Shown here: piece after piece, positions 34,198-43,101 of the stretch | How the letters are laid out: every line of letters begins with the position of its first letter | Numbering within the stretch: the first letter of the stretch is position 1 | Assembly: GCA_016787445.1 (NCBI GenBank) | Contig: JAEUTQ010000060.1 | Coordinates: forward strand, 38,545-102,544 | DNA from: Bacteroidia bacterium | GTDB lineage: Bacteria > Bacteroidota > Bacteroidia > B-17B0 > Aurantibacillaceae | Length of the DNA: 64,000 nt | Direction of reading: 5' to 3' | Notes under the pieces: model-generated | Told to the model about the DNA's origin: nothing | Database searches by the model: none | What the model saw: only the letters and a program-made list of their open reading frames with translations | Made by a program: the position numbers and the translations under genes

Positions 34198-35595
34198 TTA
34201 AGATTCGGCAGGCAAAGGAACTAATTTCTTCTCCCGGCTCATTACGAGATAATAAATAAAATATAAGGCGGAAACATAAAAAGGTATAAGTGGAATTTTA
34301 AACCTTACAAGTGCCCCGAAATTAGAAGTTGTTAGCCCTATCATAAAGGCAAACAAAATGGAATATATTATGCAAAACAGTAAGATTGGATTTCTGGTAA
34401 TGATCTGAAGTAAATCCTTCAGTTTCGCTTTATAGATAATATAGATTGTAAACAATAATAAGAATGCATTCTCTAAACCGGCAATAATCACAACCGGATT
34501 TCGACCCTCAAAAAAATACGGCCGGAAAAGTCCGGCGTTAGCTGCAGGCAGAAACAATCGAACAGCATCGCCTACGGTTCCGTCAAAATTTCCAATATCA
34601 AAACTGGATCCGCCATAATAATCTTGCTTCAAATCATTGTTGGTTATCGCGGCTGTTTCCAAGGCTTTATCGATGGCGAATTTATCCATACCCGAACTTA
34701 AATTACTCAATACAAAATAGGAAACTCCACTCACTGCAAGTATTACCAATGGGAATAATACAAATGCAACAAAACGGCTTCTTATATTCACCAGTTTATC
34801 ATAAAAGATCCATAAAAGTCCTCCCGGAAACAATACCATAAAAATATATGGTTTGATGGAGAGTATTAGCCAGGAACTAACTAATAAAAGAATAACGGTC
34901 GTGGCTTTTCTTTCCTTGGTAATAAAAACATTATGTGCACAATAAATAAACAATGCAGTGCCCATATACGTGTATGTATCTTTAGACACGCCTCCTCCCC
35001 AAAATAAGGGTGATGGGAAATACAATATTGCAAGCGCTAATTGTTTATCAATTGCAGGTGCGTATCTCCTGAATGTCAAAAAAAGCTTCCAAATTCCGTA
35101 AAAAGAAATGCACGATAAAATCAATGAAGAGAGATAATAACTTTTACTCGTGATGATTGACAAAATACTGGTTAACTTAATCACAATGAAAGTGTGTGAG
35201 TCATAAAATAAGTAAGCATAAGGATAACCGGTTTTATCACTAAATAGCGAGCGCATCTCGGCACTGGGAGGAGAAAACATAACTTCCAGGTATTTCTCCG
35301 GACTCTGATAAAATAAGTTCACCATGGCCATTGACGACTCAAAATAAGCAATTGTGTCGCCTCCGTGATAGTAGAAAAGATAGATGGAACAGAAACTGAA
35401 TGTGCCAATTATTTTCGCGGCAAATCCATGTAAATAATACTTATAAGCAGGATTTGTACGCATCATTCTGCTACGATAAAACATAGCAATGATTAACAGG
35501 AGTATAGCTAATGCCAAAGTACCGAAAATATCAACCATTTCAACCTTCACTTTTTGGTCGTATTCCCACATTTCTCTGGCAACAAAATCGTTCAT
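34198..35595 (-). CDS. polytopic membrane protein, candidate Wzy-type polysaccharide polymerase
   Basis: 465 residues with about ten to eleven hydrophobic helices and one large periplasm-type loop (~300-365, ALETAAITNNDLKQDYYGG onward). No family signature is recognised with certainty. A single polytopic protein with a long loop inside a locus with a Wzx flippase and no other polymerase candidate is the usual picture for Wzy, whose sequences are poorly conserved. Alternatives are a GT-C type mannosyltransferase or a general Bacteroidota membrane protein; the GGGVSKDTYTYM motif could serve as a search handle. It ends 14 bases before the -33 element of the aminotransferase promoter. Confidence 0.55.
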   Translation of the reverse strand: MNDFVAREMWEYDQKVKVEMVDIFGTLALAILLLIIAMFYRSRMMRTNPAYKYYLHGFAAKIIGTFSFCSIYLFYYHGGDTIAYFESSMAMVNLFYQSPEKYLEVMFSPPSAEMRSLFSDKTGYPYAYLFYDSHTFIVIKLTSILSIITSKSYYLSSLILSCISFYGIWKLFLTFRRYAPAIDKQLALAILYFPSPLFWGGGVSKDTYTYMGTALFIYCAHNVFITKERKATTVILLLVSSWLILSIKPYIFMVLFPGGLLWIFYDKLVNIRSRFVAFVLFPLVILAVSGVSYFVLSNLSSGMDKFAIDKALETAAITNNDLKQDYYGGSSFDIGNFDGTVGDAVRLFLPAANAGLFRPYFFEGRNPVVIIAGLENAFLLLFTIYIIYKAKLKDLLQIITRNPILLFCIIYSILFAFMIGLTTSNFGALVRFKIPLIPFYVSALYFIYYLVMSREKKLVPLPAES

Positions 35596-35674
35596 TTAAC
35601 CTGTTTGATTTTTAATTAATACGTTTACAGCTTTCCTGTTTTTTATTGTAAATTTACGAATAAATCTGTTGGAA

Positions 35675-36538
35675 ATGTATTTTAAAAACTGTGTCTTATG
35701 TGGTGGAAATATTAATGAACTTACCAATTACGGTCATGCTTATCTCGTTAAATGCAACTCGTGTAAATTCGTTTTTAGCAAAAGGATGCCAAGCCCTGAG
35801 GAATTAACCGCTCATTACACTAATTATCCAAGATACACTTCACTATCGCCCCATACAGAAAAAAGATATCACGAAATCCTCGACATTCTTGAAATCTACC
35901 GTAACTCCAATAACTTACTTGATATTGGCTGTAGCAATGGTCTTTTCTTAGAATGTGCAAAAAAAAGGGGATGGAATGTTTACGGCACCGAATACGCACA
36001 GGAATCGATTGATTATTGTGCTCAAAAAAACATCAAAGTGTTTAAATCCGATAAGCTGCCTGAAGAGTTTTACAAAATTACCTTCGATGTGGTTACTAGT
36101 TTTGAAGTGATTGAACACATTAACACGCCAAATGAAGAAGCAGTATTTGTAAATAAAATATTAAGAAAAGGAGGCGCATTTTATTTTACTACTCCTAACT
36201 TCAATTCGATAAGCCGATTTCTCCTGAAAGAAAAATGGAATATCATAGAGTATCCCGAACACCTTTCCTACTTTACTCCTTCAACGGCTCATCAATTGAT
36301 GATGAAACACGGTTTTAAAAAACAATTTATTCAAACCACAGGTGTCAGTATTTCGCGCTTCAAACAAAGTATGCAGGTGAATAACGAAAATAACACTAAC
36401 CGTGAAAATGTGGATGAATTATTAAGAGATAAAATTGAAAACAATCCATTCCTTACCTTCACCAAAAAAGCGATCAATTTTTTTCTGAATCTTTTTAAAA
36501 TTGGTGATGCCATGAAAGCACTTTACATTAAACCATAA
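35675..36538 (+). CDS. class I SAM-dependent methyltransferase with N-terminal zinc-finger-like cysteines
   Basis: About 287 residues. The N terminus has two Cys pairs, CVLC and CNSC (a likely zinc site), as in sugar C- or O-methyltransferases of surface polysaccharide loci. Motif I is LLDIGCSNGLFL, then VVTSFEVIEHI and GGAFYFTTPNF, a Methyltransf_11/23-type core. The start could be the TTG six bases earlier; the ATG gives a normal N terminus. It is transcribed away from the Wzy candidate and towards galE. Confidence 0.85.
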   Translation: MYFKNCVLCGGNINELTNYGHAYLVKCNSCKFVFSKRMPSPEELTAHYTNYPRYTSLSPHTEKRYHEILDILEIYRNSNNLLDIGCSNGLFLECAKKRGWNVYGTEYAQESIDYCAQKNIKVFKSDKLPEEFYKITFDVVTSFEVIEHINTPNEEAVFVNKILRKGGAFYFTTPNFNSISRFLLKEKWNIIEYPEHLSYFTPSTAHQLMMKHGFKKQFIQTTGVSISRFKQSMQVNNENNTNRENVDELLRDKIENNPFLTFTKKAINFFLNLFKIGDAMKALYIKP

Positions 36539-36613
36539 TTCTAAATTTAATTTGCATATAGTGCCGTCAATTCCAAAAAAACCATTATTTTTAAACTAAC
36601 CAGATCTACACCA

Positions 36614-37660
36614 ATGAATGCTAAAAGCATAATAGTTACCGGAGGCGCCGGATATATCGGATCCCATACAATCATTGAACTTCTTGAACAAACCGATTTC
36701 AACGTCATCTCTATAGATAATTTTTCTAACTCAAGTGAAAAAACATACGAACGGATTTCTTCTATTACAGGTGAGCAAAAACGATTAACACATCTTAATA
36801 TCAATCTTTGTCATAAGGACGAATTAATTAATGCTTTTAAAAACATAAATAACATTGCCGGCATAATCCATTTTGCCGCTTTTAAATCGGTACCTGAAAG
36901 TGTAAGCAACCCATTATTATATTATCACAATAACAATGAAAGTCTTGTAAATGTGCTGTACTTATGCAAAGAAAAAAACATTAATCATTTCATATTTTCT
37001 TCTTCCTGTTCGGTTTACGGCAACATCGATAAACTTCCTGTAACCGAAGATAGTCCTTTCCAACCTGCCGAATCACCTTATGCTCATACAAAACAAATTG
37101 GTGAGGAAATTGTAAAATCATTCACACGGTTTACCCGGGGCTTTAATTCTGTTTTATTACGTTATTTTAATCCGGTTGGCGCCCATAAAAGCGCGCAAAT
37201 AGGTGAATTGCCATTAGGAGCTCCAACAAGTTTAGTGCCCATCATCACCCGAACCGCTGCAGGCATCATTAAAGAAATGCATGTACACGGTAGTGATTAT
37301 GAAACGCGTGATGGCTCATGTATCCGCGACTACATTCATGTAACGGACATTGCAGATGCTCATATCAAAGCATTAGATTACATTTTGAAACATAAAAACA
37401 AAAACAATGTAAGTTTATTTAATCTCGGCACCGGAAACGGTGTAAGTGTATTTGAAGCTATAAACTCTTTTGAAAAAATATCCGGATTAAAACTTAATTA
37501 TAAGGTTGGTCCTCGCCGTGATGGCGATGTAATGGCTATTTACGCCAATAATGATTTAGCAAAAAAAGAACTGAACTGGGAACCGAAGTTTAATATTGAT
37601 GAGATGATGCTTTCAGCATGGAAATGGCAGCAACATTTATCATCAGCAACAACTAATTAA
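36614..37660 (+). CDS. galE: UDP-glucose 4-epimerase
   Basis: 348 residues. The Rossmann motif is VTGGAGYIGSHT (8-19), with FSSSCSVYG, the catalytic Tyr-Lys pair in SPYAHTKQ (Y156, K160) and the GalE-specific RYFNPVGAH, RDGSCIRDYIHV and FNLGTGNGVSV. It interconverts UDP-glucose and UDP-galactose (or the GlcNAc forms), feeding the polysaccharide. It ends the locus: the next gene, one base further on, encodes an AAA ATPase unrelated to sugars. A Glu-rich C terminus is absent, and the length is normal. Confidence 0.93.
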   Translation: MNAKSIIVTGGAGYIGSHTIIELLEQTDFNVISIDNFSNSSEKTYERISSITGEQKRLTHLNINLCHKDELINAFKNINNIAGIIHFAAFKSVPESVSNPLLYYHNNNESLVNVLYLCKEKNINHFIFSSSCSVYGNIDKLPVTEDSPFQPAESPYAHTKQIGEEIVKSFTRFTRGFNSVLLRYFNPVGAHKSAQIGELPLGAPTSLVPIITRTAAGIIKEMHVHGSDYETRDGSCIRDYIHVTDIADAHIKALDYILKHKNKNNVSLFNLGTGNGVSVFEAINSFEKISGLKLNYKVGPRRDGDVMAIYANNDLAKKELNWEPKFNIDEMMLSAWKWQQHLSSATTN

Positions 37661-37661
37661 A

Positions 37662-40292
37662 ATGGAAAAACGTTTTAAATTCAAAAGCCTTTCTGTTTAC
37701 TCCTCAGATGAATGGATGGCTAACTCAACCAAAAGGTACAGAACGGTATTTGACAAAGCTGAAACTACCTACATTCGCTGTGAATTAGCTTTATTTAATA
37801 AGCTTTTTGACGAGGAAGATTGGCAAACGAAAGTGATTATCCGTTGCGAAAAAGTTATTCCCGGAAACAACGAAAAAATTTGTGAATTAGAGACCGAATT
37901 AAAAGTTAGCAAAGAAGATAACATCGCTTACATTCGCGACGGCTGGGGAAATGCTACACAGGGGAGTTTCTGGAAAAAAGGAACCTACAAATGGATGGCC
38001 TTGATAGACGGAAACGTTATTGGCGAACAACAATTTTTTATTGAAGATGTGGGTTTGGTTACGAATAATTCGAATCCGTACTTCACCATCGAACATATCA
38101 AATTATATCCCGGTGATTACGATGGATGGCAACAACGCCATCGCAAATATTTAAAAACATTCAGTAAAGCTACCACACAATATGTTTGGGCGGAGATTAA
38201 AATTAAAGCGCTTACTAACTCTGATTTTAATTACGAATTATTCTTAAATTACATTGATGATGCCGGTCAACCCAAAGCGCATCAAAGCAAAACCGGTTTC
38301 ATTGATTCGGATAAAAGCGGATTTTCATATACCATTGATTTAGGATGGGGGCATAACAATGCGGGCTCATGGAAAGATGATCAATACACCTTAGAGGTTG
38401 TATTTATGGATGTATTAATTGGCGGTGTAACTTTCCATTGTAAAGATGTGGAAGAAGAAGGTACTCCCGAACTTATCACCTCGATTCAACAAACCTTATC
38501 GGTTAATTCTAATTCGGCTAATACAACTGCGCAAACAAACGCAACAGCTCCCGATAAAACATTAGAAGAATTATTGGAAGATGTGCAAGCTTTAATTGGA
38601 TTAGAGAATGTGAAGAAAAGCTTGAATGAGAATATTACTTATTTAAAATTTAATCAGCTACGTAAAGAAAAAGGCTTTGATGATAATTCTAAAATCTCAT
38701 TGCATTCCGTGTTTACCGGAAATCCCGGTACCGGAAAAACAACGATTGTAAAAATGTTGGGCAAGATTTACAATAAGATGGGCTTATTATCAAAAGGACA
38801 TGTGCATGAAGTGGATCGCTCCATTTTAGTTGGTGAATACATAGGACAAACCGCACCAAAAGTTAAAAAGGCTATCGAAGATGCGCGTGGCGGAATTTTA
38901 TTTATTGATGAAGCGTATTCTTTATCGCGCGCCGGAGATGACAGCAAAGATTTCGGGAAAGAAGTGATTGAAATTTTATTGAAAGAAATGAGTGATGGTC
39001 CGGGTGACATTGCTATTATTGTGGCGGGTTATCCTAAAGAAATGAATGTGTTCTTGGAAAGTAATCCGGGATTAAAATCACGATTCTCTGAATACTTCCA
39101 GTTCGACGATTATTTACCGGAAGAATTACATCAAATTTCTCAATACGCGGCAAAAAACAAACAAGTCACTATTGCTGCAGATGCAGATGCTTATTTGAAA
39201 GAGCAATTAACAGACGCGTATCGCAAGCGAAATAAATCTTTTGGCAATGCCCGTTTTGTAAATGGCTTAATTGAAGAAGCCAAACAAAACATGGGCGTTC
39301 GCATTATGAAATCCGGCAATCTTGAAAATATTACAAAAGAAGATTTGTCGACGATTACGGTGGATGATTTAAAGCAAGTGTTTATTACTGAAGACAAGAA
39401 AAAATTAAATCTTGTTGTAAACGAAAAAGATCTTCAATTAGCCATGGCCGAGTTAAATGAACTCACAGGGATGGATAATATAAAACAAGATTTGAACGAA
39501 TTGGTTAAGCTCATTAAGTTTTATAACGAAATGGGTAAAGATGTAGTCAATAAATTTTCACTGCATTCTGTGTTCACCGGAAATCCCGGAACCGGAAAAA
39601 CAACTTTAGCACGCATCATTGCTAAAATTTATAAAGCGCTGGGACTATTAGAAGGCGGACATATTGTTGAAGTAGATCGTGAGGGTTTAATTGCAGGTTA
39701 TGTAGGACAAACAGCTTTAAAAACACAGGAGAAAGTGGATGCCGCCATGGGTGGAATTTTATTCATTGATGAAGCGTATGCTTTAGCTGAAGGTGGCGGA
39801 CAACATGATTTTGGCAAAGAAGCCATTGAGGTTATCTTAAAACGTATGGAAGATCACCGGGGTAAATTCGGTGTGATTGTAGCAGGTTATCCTGATAACA
39901 TGCATAAGTTTATTGAAATGAATCCGGGATTAAAATCAAGGTTCGATAAATTGTTTCATTTCTTTGATTATACGTCCGACCAATTAATGGTTATTGCTGA
40001 TGCCCTTTTGAAAAAAGAAGGATTAAAAATGTCGGAAGAAGCTCGTGAACATTTACACAAATATTTTACAGCGCTTCATGAAAAACGTGATAAATTTTTC
40101 GGTAATGCGCGCACCGTTAGACAAACCATTGGCGAAGTTGTGATGAAACAAAATTTACGAATGGCTGCCATGGCTACTTCTCAACGAACTGCAGAAGCAT
40201 TAGCATCCCTCACTATTGATGATGTAAAGCACTTGCAAATTGGTGAAGCACAAACCAAACAAGGATTAGGCTTTAGATTTGGAACGCAATAG
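37662..40292 (+). CDS. tandem CbbX/SpoVK-type AAA ATPase with duplicated N-terminal beta domain
   Basis: 876 residues. Two CbxX/CfqX-type AAA modules carry Walker A GNPGTGKTT at 353-361 and 640-648 and Walker B GGILFIDEAYSL and GGILFIDEAYAL. The linking segments (ALIGLENVKKSLNENI and ELTGMDNIKQDLNELV) are the usual CbbX lead-ins. The first ~270 residues hold two related beta-rich modules, each ending GWGxxxxGS...Y...IG...F...DV. These probably act as a substrate or partner domain. CbbX proteins remodel other proteins (Rubisco in autotrophs); tandem forms in heterotrophs have no assigned client. It is coupled to galE by one base but functionally separate. A strong bidirectional terminator follows. 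Confidence 0.88.
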   Translation: MEKRFKFKSLSVYSSDEWMANSTKRYRTVFDKAETTYIRCELALFNKLFDEEDWQTKVIIRCEKVIPGNNEKICELETELKVSKEDNIAYIRDGWGNATQGSFWKKGTYKWMALIDGNVIGEQQFFIEDVGLVTNNSNPYFTIEHIKLYPGDYDGWQQRHRKYLKTFSKATTQYVWAEIKIKALTNSDFNYELFLNYIDDAGQPKAHQSKTGFIDSDKSGFSYTIDLGWGHNNAGSWKDDQYTLEVVFMDVLIGGVTFHCKDVEEEGTPELITSIQQTLSVNSNSANTTAQTNATAPDKTLEELLEDVQALIGLENVKKSLNENITYLKFNQLRKEKGFDDNSKISLHSVFTGNPGTGKTTIVKMLGKIYNKMGLLSKGHVHEVDRSILVGEYIGQTAPKVKKAIEDARGGILFIDEAYSLSRAGDDSKDFGKEVIEILLKEMSDGPGDIAIIVAGYPKEMNVFLESNPGLKSRFSEYFQFDDYLPEELHQISQYAAKNKQVTIAADADAYLKEQLTDAYRKRNKSFGNARFVNGLIEEAKQNMGVRIMKSGNLENITKEDLSTITVDDLKQVFITEDKKKLNLVVNEKDLQLAMAELNELTGMDNIKQDLNELVKLIKFYNEMGKDVVNKFSLHSVFTGNPGTGKTTLARIIAKIYKALGLLEGGHIVEVDREGLIAGYVGQTALKTQEKVDAAMGGILFIDEAYALAEGGGQHDFGKEAIEVILKRMEDHRGKFGVIVAGYPDNMHKFIEMNPGLKSRFDKLFHFFDYTSDQLMVIADALLKKEGLKMSEEAREHLHKYFTALHEKRDKFFGNARTVRQTIGEVVMKQNLRMAAMATSQRTAEALASLTIDDVKHLQIGEAQTKQGLGFRFGTQ

Positions 40293-40308
40293 TGATAAGA
40301 ATGATCAT

Positions 40309-40342
40309 AAAAAAACCCTGAAAATATTTTCAGGGTTTTTTT
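40309..40342. terminator. bidirectional Rho-independent terminator
   Basis: A-run, then ACCCTGAAAA, TATT, TTCAGGGT and a T-run. The inverted repeat is nearly perfect over ~15 bp and is symmetrical, so it can stop both the AAA gene (plus) and the convergent DUF4412-like gene (minus). Confidence 0.88.
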
Positions 40343-40362
40343 TATTATACAATAATTTAGAA

Positions 40363-41043
40363 TTATTGACGACCACCTTGCATAGCCTTCAATTCGTCCA
40401 TAGTCATCATTTTATATCCTTCTGCAGAAAGTTCGAATTTAGAATCCGGAACCGGATTAGTTGAAACTTCTTTCGCTACCATTTTAATTTTCATTCCGCC
40501 TTGTCCGCCGCCCGAATATTCAAAAGGCACACCATTCAAACCCTTCATAATAATCTGGCCTCTTCCCTTGCCTTCTTTGTTCGGGTTTTCGAATTTGTCG
40601 CAATACCAAACTTCGGTTTTTTCTTCTTTATTATCCTTACCGAAAACAGTTACAATTGCTTTTTTACACTCGTAACCCGCAATTGTTTTTGTTTCATTAA
40701 TGTATTCAATCTTTGGATCGGCAGGCTTATCTTTTGACTTTGCAGCATCCTTTTCCATTTCCTCTTTTGTTTGCTTTACGGCAATTTTATTTCCCATCTG
40801 CTCCATCAACATCATCATTCCCTTTTCATCAATCATTGTTTGATTCGTAAACATCATTGAAGTCATTTCAGTTAATGATTTCCCGTTTTTAAAGGTCACC
40901 TTAGTTTCCATATCGCCTAACATAGCTGCTTGTTCAGGAGCTAATCCTTCAAAAGTCATAGCGTAGGTAATTGAGCCCTCTTTAATTTGCGCATTTGTAA
41001 GACCACAAATCAAAATGGCTACTGCTGTAATTAATTTTTTCAT
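40363..41043 (-). CDS. secreted DUF4412-like protein (third, divergent member of a three-gene family)
   Basis: 226 residues with a signal peptide (cleavage after LTNAQ, ~19). The layout matches the two upstream lipoproteins: EGSITYAM at the start, a TKTIAGYECKKAIV block in the middle, and VPDSKFELSAEGYKMMTMDEL at the end. It has no lipobox, so it is probably periplasmic. It is methionine-rich (MGNKI, GMMMLMEQM), as is common for DUF4412-like proteins. The function is unknown; a role in binding a hydrophobic ligand or metal is only a guess. It is last in a run of three and ends at the bidirectional terminator. Confidence 0.75.
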   Translation of the reverse strand: MKKLITAVAILICGLTNAQIKEGSITYAMTFEGLAPEQAAMLGDMETKVTFKNGKSLTEMTSMMFTNQTMIDEKGMMMLMEQMGNKIAVKQTKEEMEKDAAKSKDKPADPKIEYINETKTIAGYECKKAIVTVFGKDNKEEKTEVWYCDKFENPNKEGKGRGQIIMKGLNGVPFEYSGGGQGGMKIKMVAKEVSTNPVPDSKFELSAEGYKMMTMDELKAMQGGRQ

Positions 41044-41131
41044 GTTGTTGTTTATTATTATTGTTTCAAATGTCGTACCAATTTACGCCTTTACGGCTGT
41101 TAAATTATGTAAAATAGATGAGCGGTTAATT

Positions 41132-41821
41132 TTACTGAAGACCGCTAAAAAACTTCTGCATTTCAGCCTTATCTACAATTTTGTAATAAGCAGGTAATTC
41201 AAATGTGTTATCAGGGATTTCAACATTCTTTACCTTTTTGGCCGTAAACTGCAATTCAAGTCCCATCTTCTTTAAACGGTATTGCATCAACATGCCTTTA
41301 ACACCAACATACGGACTTAATGAATTTACATTCTCTACTTGCATTTCTTTCGTGTAATAGGCATCAAAAGTTACAGTTGGATCATTTACCATTGTAACTT
41401 TTATTTTGTGGCATTTATAGCCTGCTATTACTTTGGTATCGTTTGTTTCTTCGATTTTTAATTTATACATCGAGTTTTCGAGAAGTACTTCCTTCTCATT
41501 TTCAATACAAGCTTGTTTCACATCCATGAACTTTACCATTTGTGTTAATGTTTTATTGGTAAAGTCGGCCATAAACATGGTATTGAACATGCCCATGGTG
41601 CTCATTTCCATAATGAACTTATCCTTTTTAAACTTTAAGGTAGCTGAACTTGGAGCTAAGCCGGCCAAAGGATGGTTTTCATCCACAACTTTGGTTTCGT
41701 ATTCAATCTGCCCTTCATCGCTTACTTTGCTGTCTTCCCCTTTGCAACAAGTTAATGTTAAAGCAAGAACAACAGCTAACGCGGAGAATAAATACTTTAA
41801 TGAAAAAAGCTTCTTAGCCAT
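41132..41821 (-). CDS. DUF4412-like lipoprotein, copy 2
   Basis: About 229 residues. A signal sequence leads to a lipobox-like LTLTCC followed by KGED. The body is strongly similar to the next gene upstream (shared words include KVVDxNHPLA, TLTQMV, IAGYKC, VTFDAYYT, GVKGMLMQYRL and KMGLE). The ATG at 41821 is chosen over a TTG three codons earlier. The protein should be lipid-anchored on the periplasmic side of a membrane. Function unknown. Confidence 0.78.
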   Translation of the reverse strand: MAKKLFSLKYLFSALAVVLALTLTCCKGEDSKVSDEGQIEYETKVVDENHPLAGLAPSSATLKFKKDKFIMEMSTMGMFNTMFMADFTNKTLTQMVKFMDVKQACIENEKEVLLENSMYKLKIEETNDTKVIAGYKCHKIKVTMVNDPTVTFDAYYTKEMQVENVNSLSPYVGVKGMLMQYRLKKMGLELQFTAKKVKNVEIPDNTFELPAYYKIVDKAEMQKFFSGLQ

Positions 41822-41897
41822 TTTAAACAAGAGCTTAAAATAAGAAAATATAAGTCAGATTATCAAATAAATTTTGAGCTAAGCCTCTATGGCTTAA

Positions 41898-42584
41898 TCA
41901 GAACTGATTAAAGAACTCCTGCATTTGTTGCTTGGAGATGATTTTAAAGTTTTCGGGGATTTCGAATGCTTTTGACGGGATTGTCTCCTTTTTAACAGAT
42001 TTGGCTACAAATTCCATCTCCAACCCCATTTTACTGAGGCGATATTGCATTAACATGCCTTTTACTCCAGAATAAGGACTCAATTCATTTACATTTTCAA
42101 TCCCCATATCCGTTGTGTAATAGGCATCAAAAGTAACTGCCGGATTATTCGCCTTTTTTACCTTAATGCGCTTACATTTATAACCGGCAATGGTTTTTTC
42201 ATCAGATGTTTCTTCAATAATAAGTTTATATCCTTCGTTTTCCTTTAATATAACACTCTCACTATCAACACTTGCCTGACGCATATCCAAAAAATTAACC
42301 ATTTGAGTAAGCGTTTTATTCTGAAGATTACAGATGTACATATTCTTAAACATGCCCATAGCCGTCATTTCCATCATGAATTTATCATCTTTAAATTTAA
42401 GTGTGGCAGATCCGGGAGCAAGTTCTGCTAACGGATGATTATAGTCAACCACTTTTGCATCATATTCTATTACACCTTCATTCACTGCTTTCTCATTCGT
42501 GCTTTTACAAGAAAAGATGAAAACAATAATAGTTGAATAAAATAAAGTTTTACAAATTAAGGATATGCTGCGGGCGGGTTTCAA
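41898..42584 (-). CDS. DUF4412-like lipoprotein, copy 1
   Basis: 228 residues from a TTG start; no ATG exists before the signal sequence. The lipobox-like IFSC is followed by KSTNE. The sequence is more than half identical to copy 2 by eye over the whole mature part, so the two are a recent tandem duplication. Its last residues (MQEFFNQF) also match copy 2 (MQKFFSGLQ). It probably heads a three-gene unit of related proteins. Function unknown. Confidence 0.75.
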   Translation of the reverse strand: MKPARSISLICKTLFYSTIIVFIFSCKSTNEKAVNEGVIEYDAKVVDYNHPLAELAPGSATLKFKDDKFMMEMTAMGMFKNMYICNLQNKTLTQMVNFLDMRQASVDSESVILKENEGYKLIIEETSDEKTIAGYKCKRIKVKKANNPAVTFDAYYTTDMGIENVNELSPYSGVKGMLMQYRLSKMGLEMEFVAKSVKKETIPSKAFEIPENFKIISKQQMQEFFNQF

Positions 42585-42654
42585 TTCAAATCAAGAAACA
42601 CTAAATCTACATAAATTATTAGCTCAAGCAACAGGAATTGAAGATTTTTTAAAA

Positions 42655-42686
42655 TAAAAAAGGCAGCCTTTTGGACTGCCTTTCAT
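42655..42686 (-). terminator. Rho-independent terminator of the small lipoprotein gene
   Basis: On the minus strand AAAGGCAGTCC, AAAA, GGCTGCC, then TTTTTTATTTT. The 7-bp GC-rich stem has a single bulged T and a good T run. It lies 14 bases after the stop codon of the gene at 42700. Confidence 0.82.
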
Positions 42687-42699
42687 AGTATATTTTCTA

Positions 42700-43068
42700 T
42701 TAACGAACCGTTACGGTTTTCTCTACATTCTTTCCTTCTTCCAACTTAATGATACTTACACCGGATAGTGTTTTGGTTGCGGTTGCTTTAGTTGCTCTAA
42801 TATCATAAATAGCCGGTAATTTAAAGGTGAAAGTTACGCGACCTGTGGCGTCAGTTTTTCCACTGGCACGCAAATCGGCTGTAATGGTACCTTGGTTTGG
42901 CGTTTTAACGTTAGCGTAAAGCAATACATCTACACCTTCCATACTTGTTCCGGTAGAATCCCAACACACTACAGTAGCAACACAATCTGTATTCTTATTA
43001 CAGGAAGTATTACAGAGATAAAAAATACCTAGTACTGCAAATCCGATTAAAATACCTTTTAGTTTCAT
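42700..43068 (-). CDS. small exported Ig-like (carboxypeptidase-regulatory-like) protein
   Basis: 122 residues. The N terminus has a hydrophobic signal (GILIGFAVLGIFYL) with several cysteines (CNTSC), perhaps a non-standard lipobox. The mature part resembles a small beta-sandwich of the carboxypeptidase-regulatory type: VVCWDSTGTSMEGVDVLLYA, GKTDATGRVTFTFKLPAIYDI, KNVEKTVTV. The frame is open 12 codons further upstream, but those codons cover the promoter and palindrome region, so the ATG at 43068 is preferred. Function unknown. Confidence 0.75.
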   Translation of the reverse strand: MKLKGILIGFAVLGIFYLCNTSCNKNTDCVATVVCWDSTGTSMEGVDVLLYANVKTPNQGTITADLRASGKTDATGRVTFTFKLPAIYDIRATKATATKTLSGVSIIKLEEGKNVEKTVTVR

Positions 43069-43085
43069 TGTTTTAATTTTAAATG

Positions 43086-43098
43086 TACGATATTCGTA
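43086..43098. promoter_or_regulatory. operator-like palindrome TACGA-TAT-TCGTA between divergent genes
   Basis: A perfect 5-bp inverted repeat with a 3-base centre lies 18 bases before the small exported protein gene (minus) and 28 bases before the cyclophilin gene (plus). It begins four bases downstream of a minus-strand -7 element, where it would overlap the transcription start. The short arms make chance possible. Confidence 0.35.
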
Positions 43099-43101
43099 TA
43101 G

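Noticed and set aside
41880..41896. Hairpin TAAGCC-TCTAT-GGCTTA between the two DUF4412-like lipoprotein genes
   Set aside because: Only a 6-bp stem with no T run; it may be an mRNA-stability structure but cannot be supported as a terminator.
42565..42657. Short plus-strand ORF (MLRAGFNSNQETLNLHKLLA...) overlapping the start of DUF4412-like copy 1, resembling a C-terminal gene remnant
   Set aside because: It overlaps the signal-peptide region of a well-supported gene and has no promoter or start context; too short to call a pseudogene.
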